A DNA stretch of 64,000 nucleotides from assembly GCA_030538185.1 (NCBI GenBank), contig JAUNUK010000003.1:236125-300124 (forward strand). Reading direction: 5' to 3'. Origin of the DNA: Actinomycetaceae bacterium (GTDB lineage Bacteria; Actinomycetota; Actinomycetes; Actinomycetales; Actinomycetaceae). The notes under the pieces were generated by a model, which was not told where the DNA came from, made no database searches, and saw nothing but the letters and a program-made list of their open reading frames with translations. This document shows, in pieces, positions 1-8,791 of the stretch (its first letter is position 1; every line of letters begins with the position of its first letter). The position numbers and the translations under genes were made by a program.

Positions 1-402
1 AACCCCTTGGCAACTGCGGCAGGCATCGCGACCTTACGTTTGGCCGACGATCAGGTCTACGAACGCCTAGCCCAGGTCTCCACAGCCATCCGTGAGGGCC
101 TGAGCCACGAACTATCCGCCCTCGGAATTCCTTTTGTTATTAACCAGGTTGGTACGATTTTCTCGCTATTTTTCGGTAAAAAAGCTGCCGAGGACGGCGT
201 CCACAATTATGCAGATGCGCAGGCAACTGAGGTCGGCAGGTACACGCCGTTCTTCTGGTCCATGTTTGAACAAGGTGTGAACCTGGCACCAAGCGTGTAC
301 GAAGCGTGGTTCGTATCTGCCGCTCATGACGACCAAGCCGTCAATAAGATCCTGGATGCCCTGCCCGCAGCAGCCCGCGCCGCAGCCGACTGGAAACCTT
401 AA
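1..402 (+). CDS. hemL: Glutamate-1-semialdehyde 2,1-aminomutase, C-terminal part (partial, runs off left edge)
   Basis: The frame is open from base 1 and encodes about 133 residues to a TAA stop. It begins GNPLATAAG, the conserved segment of HemL and class III aminotransferases, and contains FFWSMFEQGVNLAPS, which matches the substrate-binding end of glutamate-1-semialdehyde aminomutase. This PLP enzyme converts glutamate-1-semialdehyde to 5-aminolevulinate in the C5 route of haem synthesis. The catalytic lysine lies upstream of the window. The last 58 bases (338-395) are repeated at 1206-1263, beyond the toxin-antitoxin pair, so the tail has been duplicated. The visible protein ends ADWKP, whereas the second copy would end ADWKDS. 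Confidence 0.88.
   Translation, partial: NPLATAAGIATLRLADDQVYERLAQVSTAIREGLSHELSALGIPFVINQVGTIFSLFFGKKAAEDGVHNYADAQATEVGRYTPFFWSMFEQGVNLAPSVYEAWFVSAAHDDQAVNKILDALPAAARAAADWKP
338..395 (+). repeat. hemL 3'-end direct repeat, copy 1 (inside hemL)
   Basis: 58 bases coding VNKILDALPAAARAAADW of HemL. They match 1206-1263 with 6 differences, mostly silent in the hemL frame. The two copies flank the DUF1778/GNAT toxin-antitoxin pair. Confidence 0.85.
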
Positions 403-417
403 ATAATTAATTGTTTA

Positions 418-436
418 GTACGGACAATCACCGTAC
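418..436. promoter_or_regulatory. Inverted repeat upstream of DUF1778 antitoxin, probable operator
   Basis: GTACGG, 7 bases, CCGTAC: perfect 6-base arms ending 9 bases before the antitoxin ATG at 446. Ribbon-helix-helix antitoxins of this class usually bind such palindromes to repress their own operon, so autoregulation is inferred. Confidence 0.55.
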
Positions 437-445
437 ACTTGAAAC

Positions 446-748
446 ATGTCGACCATTACTCCGGCGAAGCGAGACGCCCGCCTAGATCTGCGCATGACAG
501 CTGCCAATCGGGAACTTATTGATGAAGCCGCCCAATTGAACGGCACCAGCTTGACCGACTATGTCATGTCTGTTGTCATGCGTTCGGCCCGACAAGATAT
601 CCTTCGGTCAAGAATGTTACTTCTAAGCCCAGACGCCTGGGATGATTTTATGGCAGCCCTCGAAGAACCTGACACTGAGGCAATGACAGCGCTACGTTCA
701 CAAGCGGCTCAATGGGATCGAGATGCCAATGACCCACCCAACCCCTAG
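446..748 (+). CDS. DUF1778 (TacA-like) ribbon-helix-helix antitoxin
   Basis: 100 residues. Residues about 8-50 form a ribbon-helix-helix segment (RLDLRMTAANRELIDEAA) and the tail contains LSPDAWDDFMAALEEP, the typical DUF1778 C-terminal stretch that wraps the partner toxin. The next gene, a GNAT toxin, starts 26 bases before this gene stops, the usual TacAT arrangement. The antitoxin should neutralise the acetyltransferase and, with it, repress the promoter through the palindrome just upstream. The pair sits between two copies of the hemL tail, which points to acquisition by recombination. Confidence 0.8.
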   Translation: MSTITPAKRDARLDLRMTAANRELIDEAAQLNGTSLTDYVMSVVMRSARQDILRSRMLLLSPDAWDDFMAALEEPDTEAMTALRSQAAQWDRDANDPPNP

Positions 749-1223
749 ACCTATTCAGTCAACTGATCCGATTGACAGCTTCGACTGCGGGATCACACCA
801 CTCAATGAGTGGTTGTCAGGGCAGGCTTTAAGAAATGAAAAGAACGGTTATTCACGCACATACGTCTTTATCAGTCCAGACACATCCCTTATTGCGGGCT
901 TCTATTCCTTGTCATCATGGTCGGTCAACCGCAGAATGTCAGGAGGCTGGCTATCGCGAAACGCCCCAGATCCGATACCCGTAGTCCTGCTAGGACAGCT
1001 CGCAGTTGATCTTTGTGCCCAAAACACTGGACTTGGACGCATTCTTTTAACCCATGCGATTCATAATGCAACAAAAGCTGCTGACCTTATTGGCGCCCGA
1101 GCACTGGTTGCTGAAGCAGTAAACGAACAGGCAGCACAGTTTTATCTCCACGCTGGCCTACGTCCTTCCTCCTCTCGCGATGATTTATTTTTCTTTCCAC
1201 TGCGTCCGTCAATAAAATCTTAG
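723..1223 (+). CDS. GNAT-family toxin (TacT-like N-acetyltransferase)
   Basis: 166 residues. FDCGITPLNEWL near the N-terminus, PVVLLGQLAVD in the middle, TGLGRILL (acetyl-CoA pyrophosphate loop) and AAQFYLHAGLRP near the end are the landmarks of the TacT/AtaT toxin family, which acetylate aminoacyl-tRNAs and stop translation. Starts are possible at 723 or the second ATG at 729. The gene overlaps the DUF1778 antitoxin. Its last codons run into the second copy of the hemL tail in a different frame, so the final five or six residues and the TAG stop come from the repeat. Function is inferred from the family; the target tRNA cannot be told. Confidence 0.8.
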   Translation: MPMTHPTPRPIQSTDPIDSFDCGITPLNEWLSGQALRNEKNGYSRTYVFISPDTSLIAGFYSLSSWSVNRRMSGGWLSRNAPDPIPVVLLGQLAVDLCAQNTGLGRILLTHAIHNATKAADLIGARALVAEAVNEQAAQFYLHAGLRPSSSRDDLFFFPLRPSIKS

Positions 1224-1263
1224 ACACCCTGCCCGCAGCAGCCCGCGCTGCAGCCGACTGGAA
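1206..1263 (+). repeat. hemL 3'-end direct repeat, copy 2 (after the toxin)
   Basis: 52 of 58 bases match 338-395. In the hemL frame this copy continues to a natural stop (ADWKDS then TGA at 1270-1272). It looks like the original or an allelic hemL end left behind when the toxin-antitoxin pair was gained. Confidence 0.85.
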
Positions 1264-1349
1264 GGACAGCTGAGTCTAGGGACATAATCTCAGCGCAAGG
1301 AAGGGCTTGGGGTGGCGTAGAATGGGCTTGGCCTAGCTAGGAGTGTGCC

Positions 1350-2247
1350 TTGTCTGTCGAACTCAGTCTTCTTGACGCGACCCCGCTGTTGACCTTGAAA
1401 CACGGGACTTCCCCCGACCCGGTCTCGGGCATCGTAAAACCTTACCCACAGATCGGATATGGGACCTACAAGGTACCCCCCCGCACAAGCCTCCGAACTG
1501 GTGCGACAAGCGATCGAGGTTGGTTACCGGCACATCGACACTGCACAAATGTATGCCAACGAGGCCGAAGTTGGACGAGGCTGCCGTGATTCAGGGGTGC
1601 CCCGCAGTGAACTGTTTATCACCTCAAAACTGGACAATATGAACCACGGGCGCGAGGACGCCTTGCGGACCTTTGACCAGTCATTAAAGGACTTGGGCGT
1701 GGATTATGTGGACTCTTTTATGATCCACTGGCCACTGCCTGGCATGCTTAAGCCCAGCTACGTTGAGACTTGGGAAACCTTGATTGAACTGTGGAAAGAT
1801 GGGCGCATTCGCAACCTGGCCGTGTCTAACTTTGAGGTTGAACACCTAGAGCGCCTAGAGGCAGAAACTGGTGTTCTGCCTGGCGTGAACCAGATTGAGG
1901 CACACCCCTTTATGCAGAATAAAGCCGTGCGTGACTGGTGTTGGGCGCGCGGGATTATTGTCGAAGCGTGGTCTCCTCTGGCTCGTGGTGCGGTCTTGAC
2001 GAATCCGACTATCGGACGTATTGCGCGTGAAATCGGGCAAACACCTGCCCAGGTGGTCCTGCGTTGGGAGGTTCAGCGCGGTTACTCAGTGATCCCGAAA
2101 TCTTCGACCTTGGAGCGCATGGAAGAAAACCTTTCGCTGTTTAGGTTCTCCTTGACCCCGGAACATCTGCGCCAACTCAGCGCCTTAGATCGAGGTGAGC
2201 AAGGCAGGGTTTCACGCCACCCCAACAACGTCAACAGCCCGGTATAG
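1350..2247 (+). pseudogene. Aldo/keto reductase with a frameshift at a C7 tract
   Basis: Starting at TTG 1350 (AGGAG just upstream) the frame encodes an aldo/keto reductase N-terminus ending IVKPYPQIGYGTYKVPP. The family sequence then continues in another frame (AQASELVRQAIEVGYRHIDTA) to the TAG at 2245-2247. The switch falls at a run of seven C at 1476-1482; six C would give one intact protein of about 298 residues. The remainder keeps the AKR catalytic residues: D and Y in HIDTAQMY, K in ITSKLDN and H in MIHWPLP. It would be an NADPH-dependent carbonyl reductase of the 2,5-diketo-gluconate reductase type. The tract could be a true mutation, a slippage switch or a sequencing error. Confidence 0.75.
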
Positions 2248-2261
2248 AGGAACGACAAGCC

Positions 2262-3308
2262 TTGAAAGCTGTGGAACAGGTGGTTTTGGCGAACTCACCT
2301 GAACGGGCTGAACATATCCTGATTTTGGATTTGCCTGGGTTATTCGAGGCGGCCAAGGCATCGGCCAAACAGGTGAGCATCTGGTGTGATGACGTGCGCG
2401 ACCGGGCGCACGTCCCTGCCGACCATCTCCTCAAGTCCCTTGACGCTGCATCTTTGGCGGGCATCGACCTGGTCTGGATGAGGCTCCCCCGCGCCTTGGG
2501 TGCATTGGACGAGTACAGCGAGCTACTTTCACACGTCATTTCCGAGGGCGGCGCGGTTGTTGCTGCCGGTCGCAATAAGGACCTCAACCGTTCCATGAAC
2601 AAGACTCTTGAGCGCCACTTCGGGCAGGTCAGTGCTTCTTTGGGCCTGGGCAAAGCGCGTGCTCTGTTGGCTTGCGCACCGCTTAGGTCCTCAATCACTT
2701 GGCCGCGCCACAAGACCGTGGAAGCTGCGGGCCACGAGATTGACCTGTGGTGGCACGGGGCAACCTTTGCTGCCGGGCGGATCGACGCCGGCACCAAGCT
2801 GATGATTGACCACCTGGATCAGGTCCCGACCAGCCAGGACACCTACCTGGATTTGGGTTGTGGCTCCGGGATCTTGACGGCCTTGCTTGCGCGCGTAAAC
2901 CCGCAGTCCCAAGTTTTCGGCGTCGATGCGTCCTGGGCGGCGGTCGATGCGGCACGCAGAACTCTGTCCTCACCAGCACCAGCAGCCAATGCCGACAACC
3001 ACACAAACGCAAACACGCAGGCCCTGCATGCCGCAGACCTGTCTGCCTTTACCGACAACTCCTTGGACGTCATTGTCTGCAACCCACCCTTCCATCAGGG
3101 CAGCGCCAAAGAATCTGCGCCCACCATCGCCATGTTCAACGAAGCGGCACGCGCACTAAAACCGGGCGGACAGTTCTTCTGCGTCTATAACTCGCACCTG
3201 CCCTGGAAGGCACGCCTGTCCAGCATCGTCGGCCCCACAACTTTGATTGCACAAAACCGCAGCTACACCTTGGTCCGCGCCACCAAAGAAGCCGCCCTCG
3301 GCAATTAA
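2262..3308 (+). CDS. RsmC/RlmG-like 23S/16S rRNA (guanine-N2) methyltransferase
   Basis: 348 residues from a TTG start 14 bases after the aldo/keto reductase stop, with AGAGG upstream. The C-terminal half has the SAM-binding motif YLDLGCGSGILTALLAR and the N6/N2-methylase motif VCNPPFHQG, and the N-terminal half is a decayed Rossmann domain as in RsmC and RlmG. These enzymes methylate a guanine at N2 in ribosomal RNA. Which rRNA position is modified cannot be told from sequence. The protein ends with the overrepresented word CGCCCTCGG at 3293-3301. Confidence 0.72.
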   Translation: MKAVEQVVLANSPERAEHILILDLPGLFEAAKASAKQVSIWCDDVRDRAHVPADHLLKSLDAASLAGIDLVWMRLPRALGALDEYSELLSHVISEGGAVVAAGRNKDLNRSMNKTLERHFGQVSASLGLGKARALLACAPLRSSITWPRHKTVEAAGHEIDLWWHGATFAAGRIDAGTKLMIDHLDQVPTSQDTYLDLGCGSGILTALLARVNPQSQVFGVDASWAAVDAARRTLSSPAPAANADNHTNANTQALHAADLSAFTDNSLDVIVCNPPFHQGSAKESAPTIAMFNEAARALKPGGQFFCVYNSHLPWKARLSSIVGPTTLIAQNRSYTLVRATKEAALGN

Positions 3309-3455
3309 ACCGTTACTGCAAGGCAAAAGCCGTGACTGTGGTGGCCACAGCCTCGCTTTCATGGGCTTGGCACTACTCTCAAGCATTGTCTCCAGGCTTT
3401 CCTATGCCTTTCCGACAATTGCCCCTTGTTAATGAGAGGCTGGCCAAATAGACTA

Positions 3456-3471
3456 GATATCATCAGATATC
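3456..3471. promoter_or_regulatory. Repeated GATATC sites upstream of VapB-like gene, probable operator
   Basis: GATATC at 3456-3461 and 3466-3471, one helical turn apart, forming a palindrome. It lies just before a strong AGGAGG (3477-3482) and the antitoxin ATG at 3487. A self-regulatory operator is likely but inferred. Confidence 0.5.
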
Positions 3472-3486
3472 GATCCAGGAGGCTTC

Positions 3487-3708
3487 ATGACAGATCTACT
3501 TATTCGCAGCGTCCCCACAGATGATGTTCAACGCATTGACGAACAGGCCCGGCGGCTTGGATTATCTCGAAACGAGTATCTGAAACGTCAAATACTGCAA
3601 CAGGCTCGACGCAACTCTAGCCCAATCACGCAGGAAGACGTTCAGACGTTTTCACAATTGGCCCAAGACCTGGATGACCCAGAAATTATGAAGGATGCCT
3701 GGTCGTGA
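3487..3708 (+). CDS. VapB-like ribbon-helix-helix antitoxin
   Basis: 73 residues with an N-terminal ribbon-helix-helix pattern (LLIRSVPTDDVQRIDEQARRLG) and an acidic C-terminal tail ending DLDDPEIMKDAWS, as in antitoxins that block PIN toxins. The TGA stop overlaps the GTG of the PIN toxin gene (GTGA), so the two are translationally coupled. A strong AGGAGG precedes the ATG. Likely repressor of the operon through the GATATC repeats. Confidence 0.72.
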   Translation: MTDLLIRSVPTDDVQRIDEQARRLGLSRNEYLKRQILQQARRNSSPITQEDVQTFSQLAQDLDDPEIMKDAWS

Positions 3709-4109
3709 CCGGATGGATTATCGATAAATCTGCGTTCGTCCGACTTAATAATAGTCCCGATCTTCCGCTGTGGATTGAGAGAATAGACAGAGGCTTGGTG
3801 GCCATCACCAGCATTTCCTTACTAGAGATTGGGTTTTCTGCACGTGGCGCAGGCGATCATTTTCGCCTGACTCGCTGCGGATTGGCGGCCAGCTTGGTGC
3901 CTGAGTTTTTCACTCCTGCGATCGAGGACCGTGCCCTCGACGTACAGGCCCTTCTTGCCGCCGAAGGGCAACATCGCGCTCCTTCTATTCCAGACTTGCT
4001 GATCGCTGCCACGGCAGAACTAACCAATAGAACCGTCTTACACCTGGATAAGGACTTTGAGCTTATCGCCAGCTACACGCGCCAAGGCGTGGAAAGACTG
4101 CGTCTGTAA
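3705..4109 (+). CDS. VapC-like PIN-domain ribonuclease toxin
   Basis: 134 residues, GTG start overlapping the antitoxin stop. PIN acidic residues are visible: D in IIDKSAFVR near the N-terminus, E in LLEIGFSA, D in IPDLLIAATAEL and D in LHLDKDFELIA near the end. PIN toxins of this class are Mg-dependent endoribonucleases that cut tRNA or rRNA. The length is normal for VapC. The 40 bases before the next, convergent, gene hold no clear terminator. Confidence 0.78.
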   Translation: MTGWIIDKSAFVRLNNSPDLPLWIERIDRGLVAITSISLLEIGFSARGAGDHFRLTRCGLAASLVPEFFTPAIEDRALDVQALLAAEGQHRAPSIPDLLIAATAELTNRTVLHLDKDFELIASYTRQGVERLRL

Positions 4110-4149
4110 CTCCCACCTGCCGCCCCTGATAGCGCACTTTCAGCGGGTG

Positions 4150-6189
4150 TTAGTCCTGGCTGACCTCGGGGGCTTGGAACTGGGCGTTGTACAACCTGGC
4201 ATAAGCGCCCTCGCGGGCAATCAGTTCGTCGTGCGTGCCTTGCTCGACGACGTCACCTTCCTCCATAACGATAATGACGTCAGCGTCCCTGATGGTCGAC
4301 AGGCGGTGTGCGATCACGAAGGCAGTTCGCCCAATGCGTAGCTCGCTCATGGCGCGTTGGACCAGCATCTCTGTACGGGTGTCGACAGAAGACGTGGCCT
4401 CGTCCAAAATCAATACAGCCGGGTCCACCAAGAATGCCCTGGCAATGGTCAACAACTGTTTTTCACCAGCGGAAATACCTTCACCTGTGTCGTCAACCTT
4501 GGTGTCATACCCCTCAGGCAAGGTGCGAATTAGGCGATCAACCGAGGCCGCGCGCGCCGCCGCAACGACGTCATCTTGCGAGGCACCGCGCCGCCCAAAA
4601 GCGATGTTTTCGGCAATAGACCCCTCAAACAGCCAGGTGTCTTGTAGCACCATGCCCATGCGCTGACGCAGCTCAGACTTGGGAACAGAGCGAATATCCA
4701 CGCCGTTCATCAAGATAGAACCCGAATCCAACTCATAGAAGCGCATCAACAAGTTCACCAAAGTAGTCTTACCGGCCCCGGTCGGACCCACAATCGCAGC
4801 TGTCTGGCCCTGCTCGACGCGCAGTGACAAGCCCTTAATGACCGGCTTGCCCGGCTCGTAGGAGAACACGACGTCGCGAAACTCAATCGAGGTTGACCCC
4901 GTGCGCGCAGACTCCAGGGTCGAAACGCGCTGACTTTCAGGCATTTCTTCTAGGTCCAGGAACTCAAAAACCCGTTCCGCAGACGCAACCCCTGATTGCA
5001 GCAGGTTCATCATGGACGCCAACTGCCCAACCGGCTGCGTCAACTGACGCGAGTACTGGATAAAGGCCTGAATCCCGCCAACGCTCAGCCCGCCGTGCGA
5101 AACCATAATCCCACCGGCCACGGCCACCACCACGTAGGACAGGTTCCCAAAGGTCCCCATCAGAGGCGGAATCATCCCGGAAAAGAACTGCGACTTGTAG
5201 GAGGAATACCTCAGACGCTCATTGGCTTCGTCGAACTCGGCAGCAAACACGGGCCCCAGGTTGTAGGTCGCCAACACCTGATGCCCGGTGAAAGCCTCCT
5301 CTACCACGCCCGAAACCTCGCCGGTAGCCTTCCACTGGGTGTCAAAGTGCGGCTTTGCCCGTTTCATCAAAATACCTGCGGCGATCATCCCGAAAGGCAG
5401 CACCACAATTGCCAAGATTGCCAGCTGCCACGAGATTGAAAACATCATCACCAGGATGCCAATAACCGTCAAAATGGCGGTGAACAGCTGCGTCAGTGTC
5501 TGTTGCAAGGTTTGCGACAGGTTATCGACGTCATTGGTCACACGCGATAGCAGGTCCCCACGCGACTGCCTGTCCAGCACCGACATGGGCATACGGTCAA
5601 TCTTGGTCGAGCACTGCGCCCGCAGCCTAAACCCCGTGTCTTGCACGACATTGCGCATAATCAGCCCAGATATCCACATGAACAGCGCGCTTAGCACATA
5701 CAAGGCCAGCACCAGCCCAAGGATCTGCCACAGCAACCCAAAATTCACGCCGTGCCCGGGCGTAATATCCATGGTCGAAATCGTGTCAGCCATACGGTTT
5801 TCGCCCTTGGCGCGCATGCCTTTAATAACGTCTTCTAGGCTCAGCCCCTTGGGCATCTGCTTACCGACAACCCCGGCCACAATGACGTTCGTCGCCTTGC
5901 CCAACACCCACGGCGAGAGCACCGACATCACAACCGAGACAACCGAAATCAGCAGGATCCAAATAATCCGTTTCTTTTCTGGGCGCAGCGTGGCAATAAC
6001 GCGTTTCAGCGAGCCTTTAAAATCCTTGGATTTCTCCCCCGGTATCCCTCCGCCGTGAAAACCTCCAGAGGGTTTACGCGCATTAGGGTCCGCGCTTCCT
6101 CGCTTAATAGTTTTCATTTCCGAGGGCGAATTGTTATTACCCTGATCCTGGGATTGGACGTTCATATTATTGGCGTCTTGCGTAGTCAT
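4150..6189 (-). CDS. ABC exporter half (permease-ATPase fusion) with canonical Walker B
   Basis: 679 residues. A polar N-terminal extension of about 65 residues precedes six membrane helices (first near residues 75-95). The ATPase domain has Walker A GPTGAGKTTLV, Walker B VLILDEATSS with the catalytic glutamate, and an altered signature ISAGEKQLL. The start overlaps the stop of the upstream partner by one base (TAATG). With the partner's D in place of the glutamate, this forms a heterodimeric exporter of the TM287/288, LmrCD or EfrCD type with one degenerate ATP site. Likely exports drugs or lipids across the inner membrane; the substrate is unknown. Confidence 0.85.
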   Translation of the reverse strand: MTTQDANNMNVQSQDQGNNNSPSEMKTIKRGSADPNARKPSGGFHGGGIPGEKSKDFKGSLKRVIATLRPEKKRIIWILLISVVSVVMSVLSPWVLGKATNVIVAGVVGKQMPKGLSLEDVIKGMRAKGENRMADTISTMDITPGHGVNFGLLWQILGLVLALYVLSALFMWISGLIMRNVVQDTGFRLRAQCSTKIDRMPMSVLDRQSRGDLLSRVTNDVDNLSQTLQQTLTQLFTAILTVIGILVMMFSISWQLAILAIVVLPFGMIAAGILMKRAKPHFDTQWKATGEVSGVVEEAFTGHQVLATYNLGPVFAAEFDEANERLRYSSYKSQFFSGMIPPLMGTFGNLSYVVVAVAGGIMVSHGGLSVGGIQAFIQYSRQLTQPVGQLASMMNLLQSGVASAERVFEFLDLEEMPESQRVSTLESARTGSTSIEFRDVVFSYEPGKPVIKGLSLRVEQGQTAAIVGPTGAGKTTLVNLLMRFYELDSGSILMNGVDIRSVPKSELRQRMGMVLQDTWLFEGSIAENIAFGRRGASQDDVVAAARAASVDRLIRTLPEGYDTKVDDTGEGISAGEKQLLTIARAFLVDPAVLILDEATSSVDTRTEMLVQRAMSELRIGRTAFVIAHRLSTIRDADVIIVMEEGDVVEQGTHDELIAREGAYARLYNAQFQAPEVSQD

Positions 6190-7934
6190 TATGCTGCCTC
6201 CTCAGCCGATAGCTGCGAGGAAACAATCTCTTGATAGGTCTCACAATTTTCTAATAGCTCACAGTGCGTTCCGCGCCCTACAATACGACCGCCCTCTAAA
6301 ACAATAATGGTCGAAGCGTGCCTGATGGTTGAAACCCTTTGTGCCACAACAAGGACCGCGCCATCACCGACTGCTTGACGCAAACCGGCACGCAAGGCGG
6401 CATCCGTTGCATAATCCAGTGCGCTAAAGGAATCGTCGAAAACATATAAATCTGCCTGGCGGTAAAGGGCTCTGGCAATCGTCAAACGCTGTCGTTGACC
6501 GCCAGAATAGTTTTGCCCCCCGGCCTCAACAACGTGGTCAATACCGTCGTCAAACGCAGAGACGAACTCCCAGGCTTGGGCTGCTTTCAGAGCCTCAACT
6601 ATTCGCCCTCGGCAATCCTTATCGGGGTTAGCCAAACCCGAAACCGTTGTGGCGATAGTGCCGGAAAACAAATAAGCCTTTTGGGGAACCAAGGCGATGC
6701 AGCGGCGCAAGGAATCGGGATCAAGGTGGCGCACGTCGATGCCGTTAACGGTCAAGGAACCTTGCGTAAGGTCCACAAGGCGGGGCAAGGTGTTGACCAA
6801 GGTGGTCTTGCCTGAACCCGTGGAACCAATAATCGCAGTCGTCGTACCCGGAAGAAACTCCAGGTCAATGCCTTGAAGGACCGGGGCGTCGGCACCCTCG
6901 TATTGGACGCCGGCGTTTTGGAGGCGAAATAGGCGCGGGGCGGGCGGAAGGTTGTGATGCATGTCAGGGGCGGGCGGGGCGATAGACGGGTCGGTGTCCA
7001 AAACCTCGTGGATGCGTTCGGAACAGACCTCGGCGCGGGGCACCATAAAGAAAAGCATTGCGGCAATCATGATGCTCATAAAGATCTGCATCAAATAGGC
7101 CAAGAAAGCGATAAGAGAGCCGACTTGCATATCACCGGCATCAATCAAAACCCCGCCAAAACCCAAAATAGAAACAGACGAGACACCAATAATCAAGGAA
7201 AGAGCCGGAAACATGATAGCGAAAAGAAAACCAATAGAAAGCGCTGTGTTGCGCAGTTCATCATTGGCTTGCCCAAAGGTTTTCGCCTGATTCTTTTGCT
7301 GCACAAAAGCGCGAATAACCCGAACGCCCTGAAGCTGTTCACGCAATACAGTATTAATTCTGTCAATACGTTCTTGCTGAGTGCGGAAAAGAGGGGCAAG
7401 TTTCACCATTAGGACCGCAATAACAGCCATCAATACTGGCACCGCCACCAAGAAAATACCCGATAGTTTCAGGTCTTGACGAATGGCCATAATGACTGCA
7501 CCCACACCCATAATGGGAGTCATTATGATCAAGGTCAGGGTCATAAGGACGACCATCTGGATTTGTTGAACGTCATTGGTGGCGCGGGTAATCAGGGACG
7601 GCGGCGAAAAGCGGTGCAGCTCAACGGCGCCGAAGGATGACACGCGCGTGAAGAGTTCTTTGCGCAGCTGGGCGCCCAAATCCATGGACAGGAGGGCTCC
7701 GAAATAGACCGCCAAGGCCGTGATGATGGACTGGACGACGCTGAGGCCCAGCATCCACGCTCCCAGGCGCCAAATCGCGGGGATGTCGGCTTTGAGGACG
7801 CCCTCGTCAATAATCGCGGCGTTCAAAGAGGGCAAGGCCAGGCCAGCAATGGTTTGCAAGGCTTGGGCGAGGACGATCAGCAAGAGGATTGGCCATTTGG
7901 GAGCCAATCGCTGCCAGGTGATTTTCACAAGCAT
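6189..7934 (-). CDS. ABC exporter half (permease-ATPase fusion) with degenerate Walker B
   Basis: 581 residues, six membrane helices followed by an ATPase domain. Walker A is GSTGSGKTTLV and the signature is the consensus YSGGQRQRL. Walker B reads LYVFDDSFSALD, with aspartate where the catalytic glutamate should be. This is the known asymmetric partner pattern of heterodimeric exporters. AGAAGG lies upstream of the ATG at 7934. The gene is first in a two-gene operon with the following half-transporter. Confidence 0.85.
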   Translation of the reverse strand: MLVKITWQRLAPKWPILLLIVLAQALQTIAGLALPSLNAAIIDEGVLKADIPAIWRLGAWMLGLSVVQSIITALAVYFGALLSMDLGAQLRKELFTRVSSFGAVELHRFSPPSLITRATNDVQQIQMVVLMTLTLIIMTPIMGVGAVIMAIRQDLKLSGIFLVAVPVLMAVIAVLMVKLAPLFRTQQERIDRINTVLREQLQGVRVIRAFVQQKNQAKTFGQANDELRNTALSIGFLFAIMFPALSLIIGVSSVSILGFGGVLIDAGDMQVGSLIAFLAYLMQIFMSIMIAAMLFFMVPRAEVCSERIHEVLDTDPSIAPPAPDMHHNLPPAPRLFRLQNAGVQYEGADAPVLQGIDLEFLPGTTTAIIGSTGSGKTTLVNTLPRLVDLTQGSLTVNGIDVRHLDPDSLRRCIALVPQKAYLFSGTIATTVSGLANPDKDCRGRIVEALKAAQAWEFVSAFDDGIDHVVEAGGQNYSGGQRQRLTIARALYRQADLYVFDDSFSALDYATDAALRAGLRQAVGDGAVLVVAQRVSTIRHASTIIVLEGGRIVGRGTHCELLENCETYQEIVSSQLSAEEAA

Positions 7935-8134
7935 GGGTACCTTCTTTCACGCGTGCGAGGCCGGCGGCTGCGGGGCTGGGGTTTTGTGTTGTGCCTCGCG
8001 CATTATTTGTGCGCCAGCGTGCTGAGCCAGTCTACGCCGTGTTGTCAGGCAGCGCACAGCAGGTATGACTGCCGCGCACCCTTGCCATAACCGGGCTATT
8101 GATTTTACGCGGTCTGTCTGATGTTTTGCGGCAC

Positions 8135-8791
8135 CTAAAGAACCCCGGCAATGAGGGTCCCGTAGAGCAGCCAAGGTCCCATGGCCATCATGTTCTTACC
8201 TTTGGCTTTGGTGAAAATGAGCAGGCCGAGGGCGAATACGCCTCCCAGCACCCATCCCAAGATTATTCCTAGTATTAGAGCCTCCCAGCCTGCAAGGCCA
8301 AGCGCCCACCCCAAAGGCAGGGCCAGTTTCAGGTCGCCTGCCCCGATCCCGGAGGGCAGCAGTCGCAGGAGGAACACCGTGGCAAAATATGCCAAAGCAG
8401 CGCCGAGGGCAGTCAGCAGTGGGTGCGGTGTTTGCTGGGTGAGTACGAGCGCCAGAACCGTCAAGGGTATTTGGGTTATGACGGTCGCGGCAATGATTTT
8501 GTTAGGCAGCAGGTGTTTGGTGAAGTCTGTGCTGGTGAGGATGGGTGTGGCAATAAAAAGGGGGAGCATGCCCGCCAGGCGTATCCACAGGTCGGGCGGG
8601 TCGATGGTGTGGGTCATCCACCAGGTTCCGGCTGCTGTTAGCACTGCCGCCCGCAGGGCAATGGCGACGTTTGTGGTCCAGACTGGTCGCTGGTGGTCTG
8701 CCCCCAAATAGTATTCGTCCCTGAGCGCCCAAGCTCCCAGGTATCCGCTGCCCCCTGCCAGCACAGTGGCAGCAACGATAATGAAGGTCAT
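8135..8791 (-). CDS. Prepilin peptidase / type IV leader peptidase (A24 family)
   Basis: 218 residues with about six or seven hydrophobic helices. It carries both aspartate motifs of A24 peptidases: STDFTKHLLPN (first Asp, about residue 88) and GIGAGDLKLALPLG (GxGD, second Asp, about residue 152). The enzyme cuts the leader of type IV pilins and pseudopilins in the membrane. The N-terminal methylase domain of PilD is absent, as in many actinobacterial Tad/Flp or competence systems. No pilin gene lies nearby, so the substrate is unknown. Confidence 0.85.
   Translation of the reverse strand: MTFIIVAATVLAGGSGYLGAWALRDEYYLGADHQRPVWTTNVAIALRAAVLTAAGTWWMTHTIDPPDLWIRLAGMLPLFIATPILTSTDFTKHLLPNKIIAATVITQIPLTVLALVLTQQTPHPLLTALGAALAYFATVFLLRLLPSGIGAGDLKLALPLGWALGLAGWEALILGIILGWVLGGVFALGLLIFTKAKGKNMMAMGPWLLYGTLIAGVL

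Noticed and set aside
5288-6058. Long plus-strand frame inside the ABC exporter gene
   Set aside because: Antisense shadow of a clear ABC transporter; no ribosome-binding site or family.
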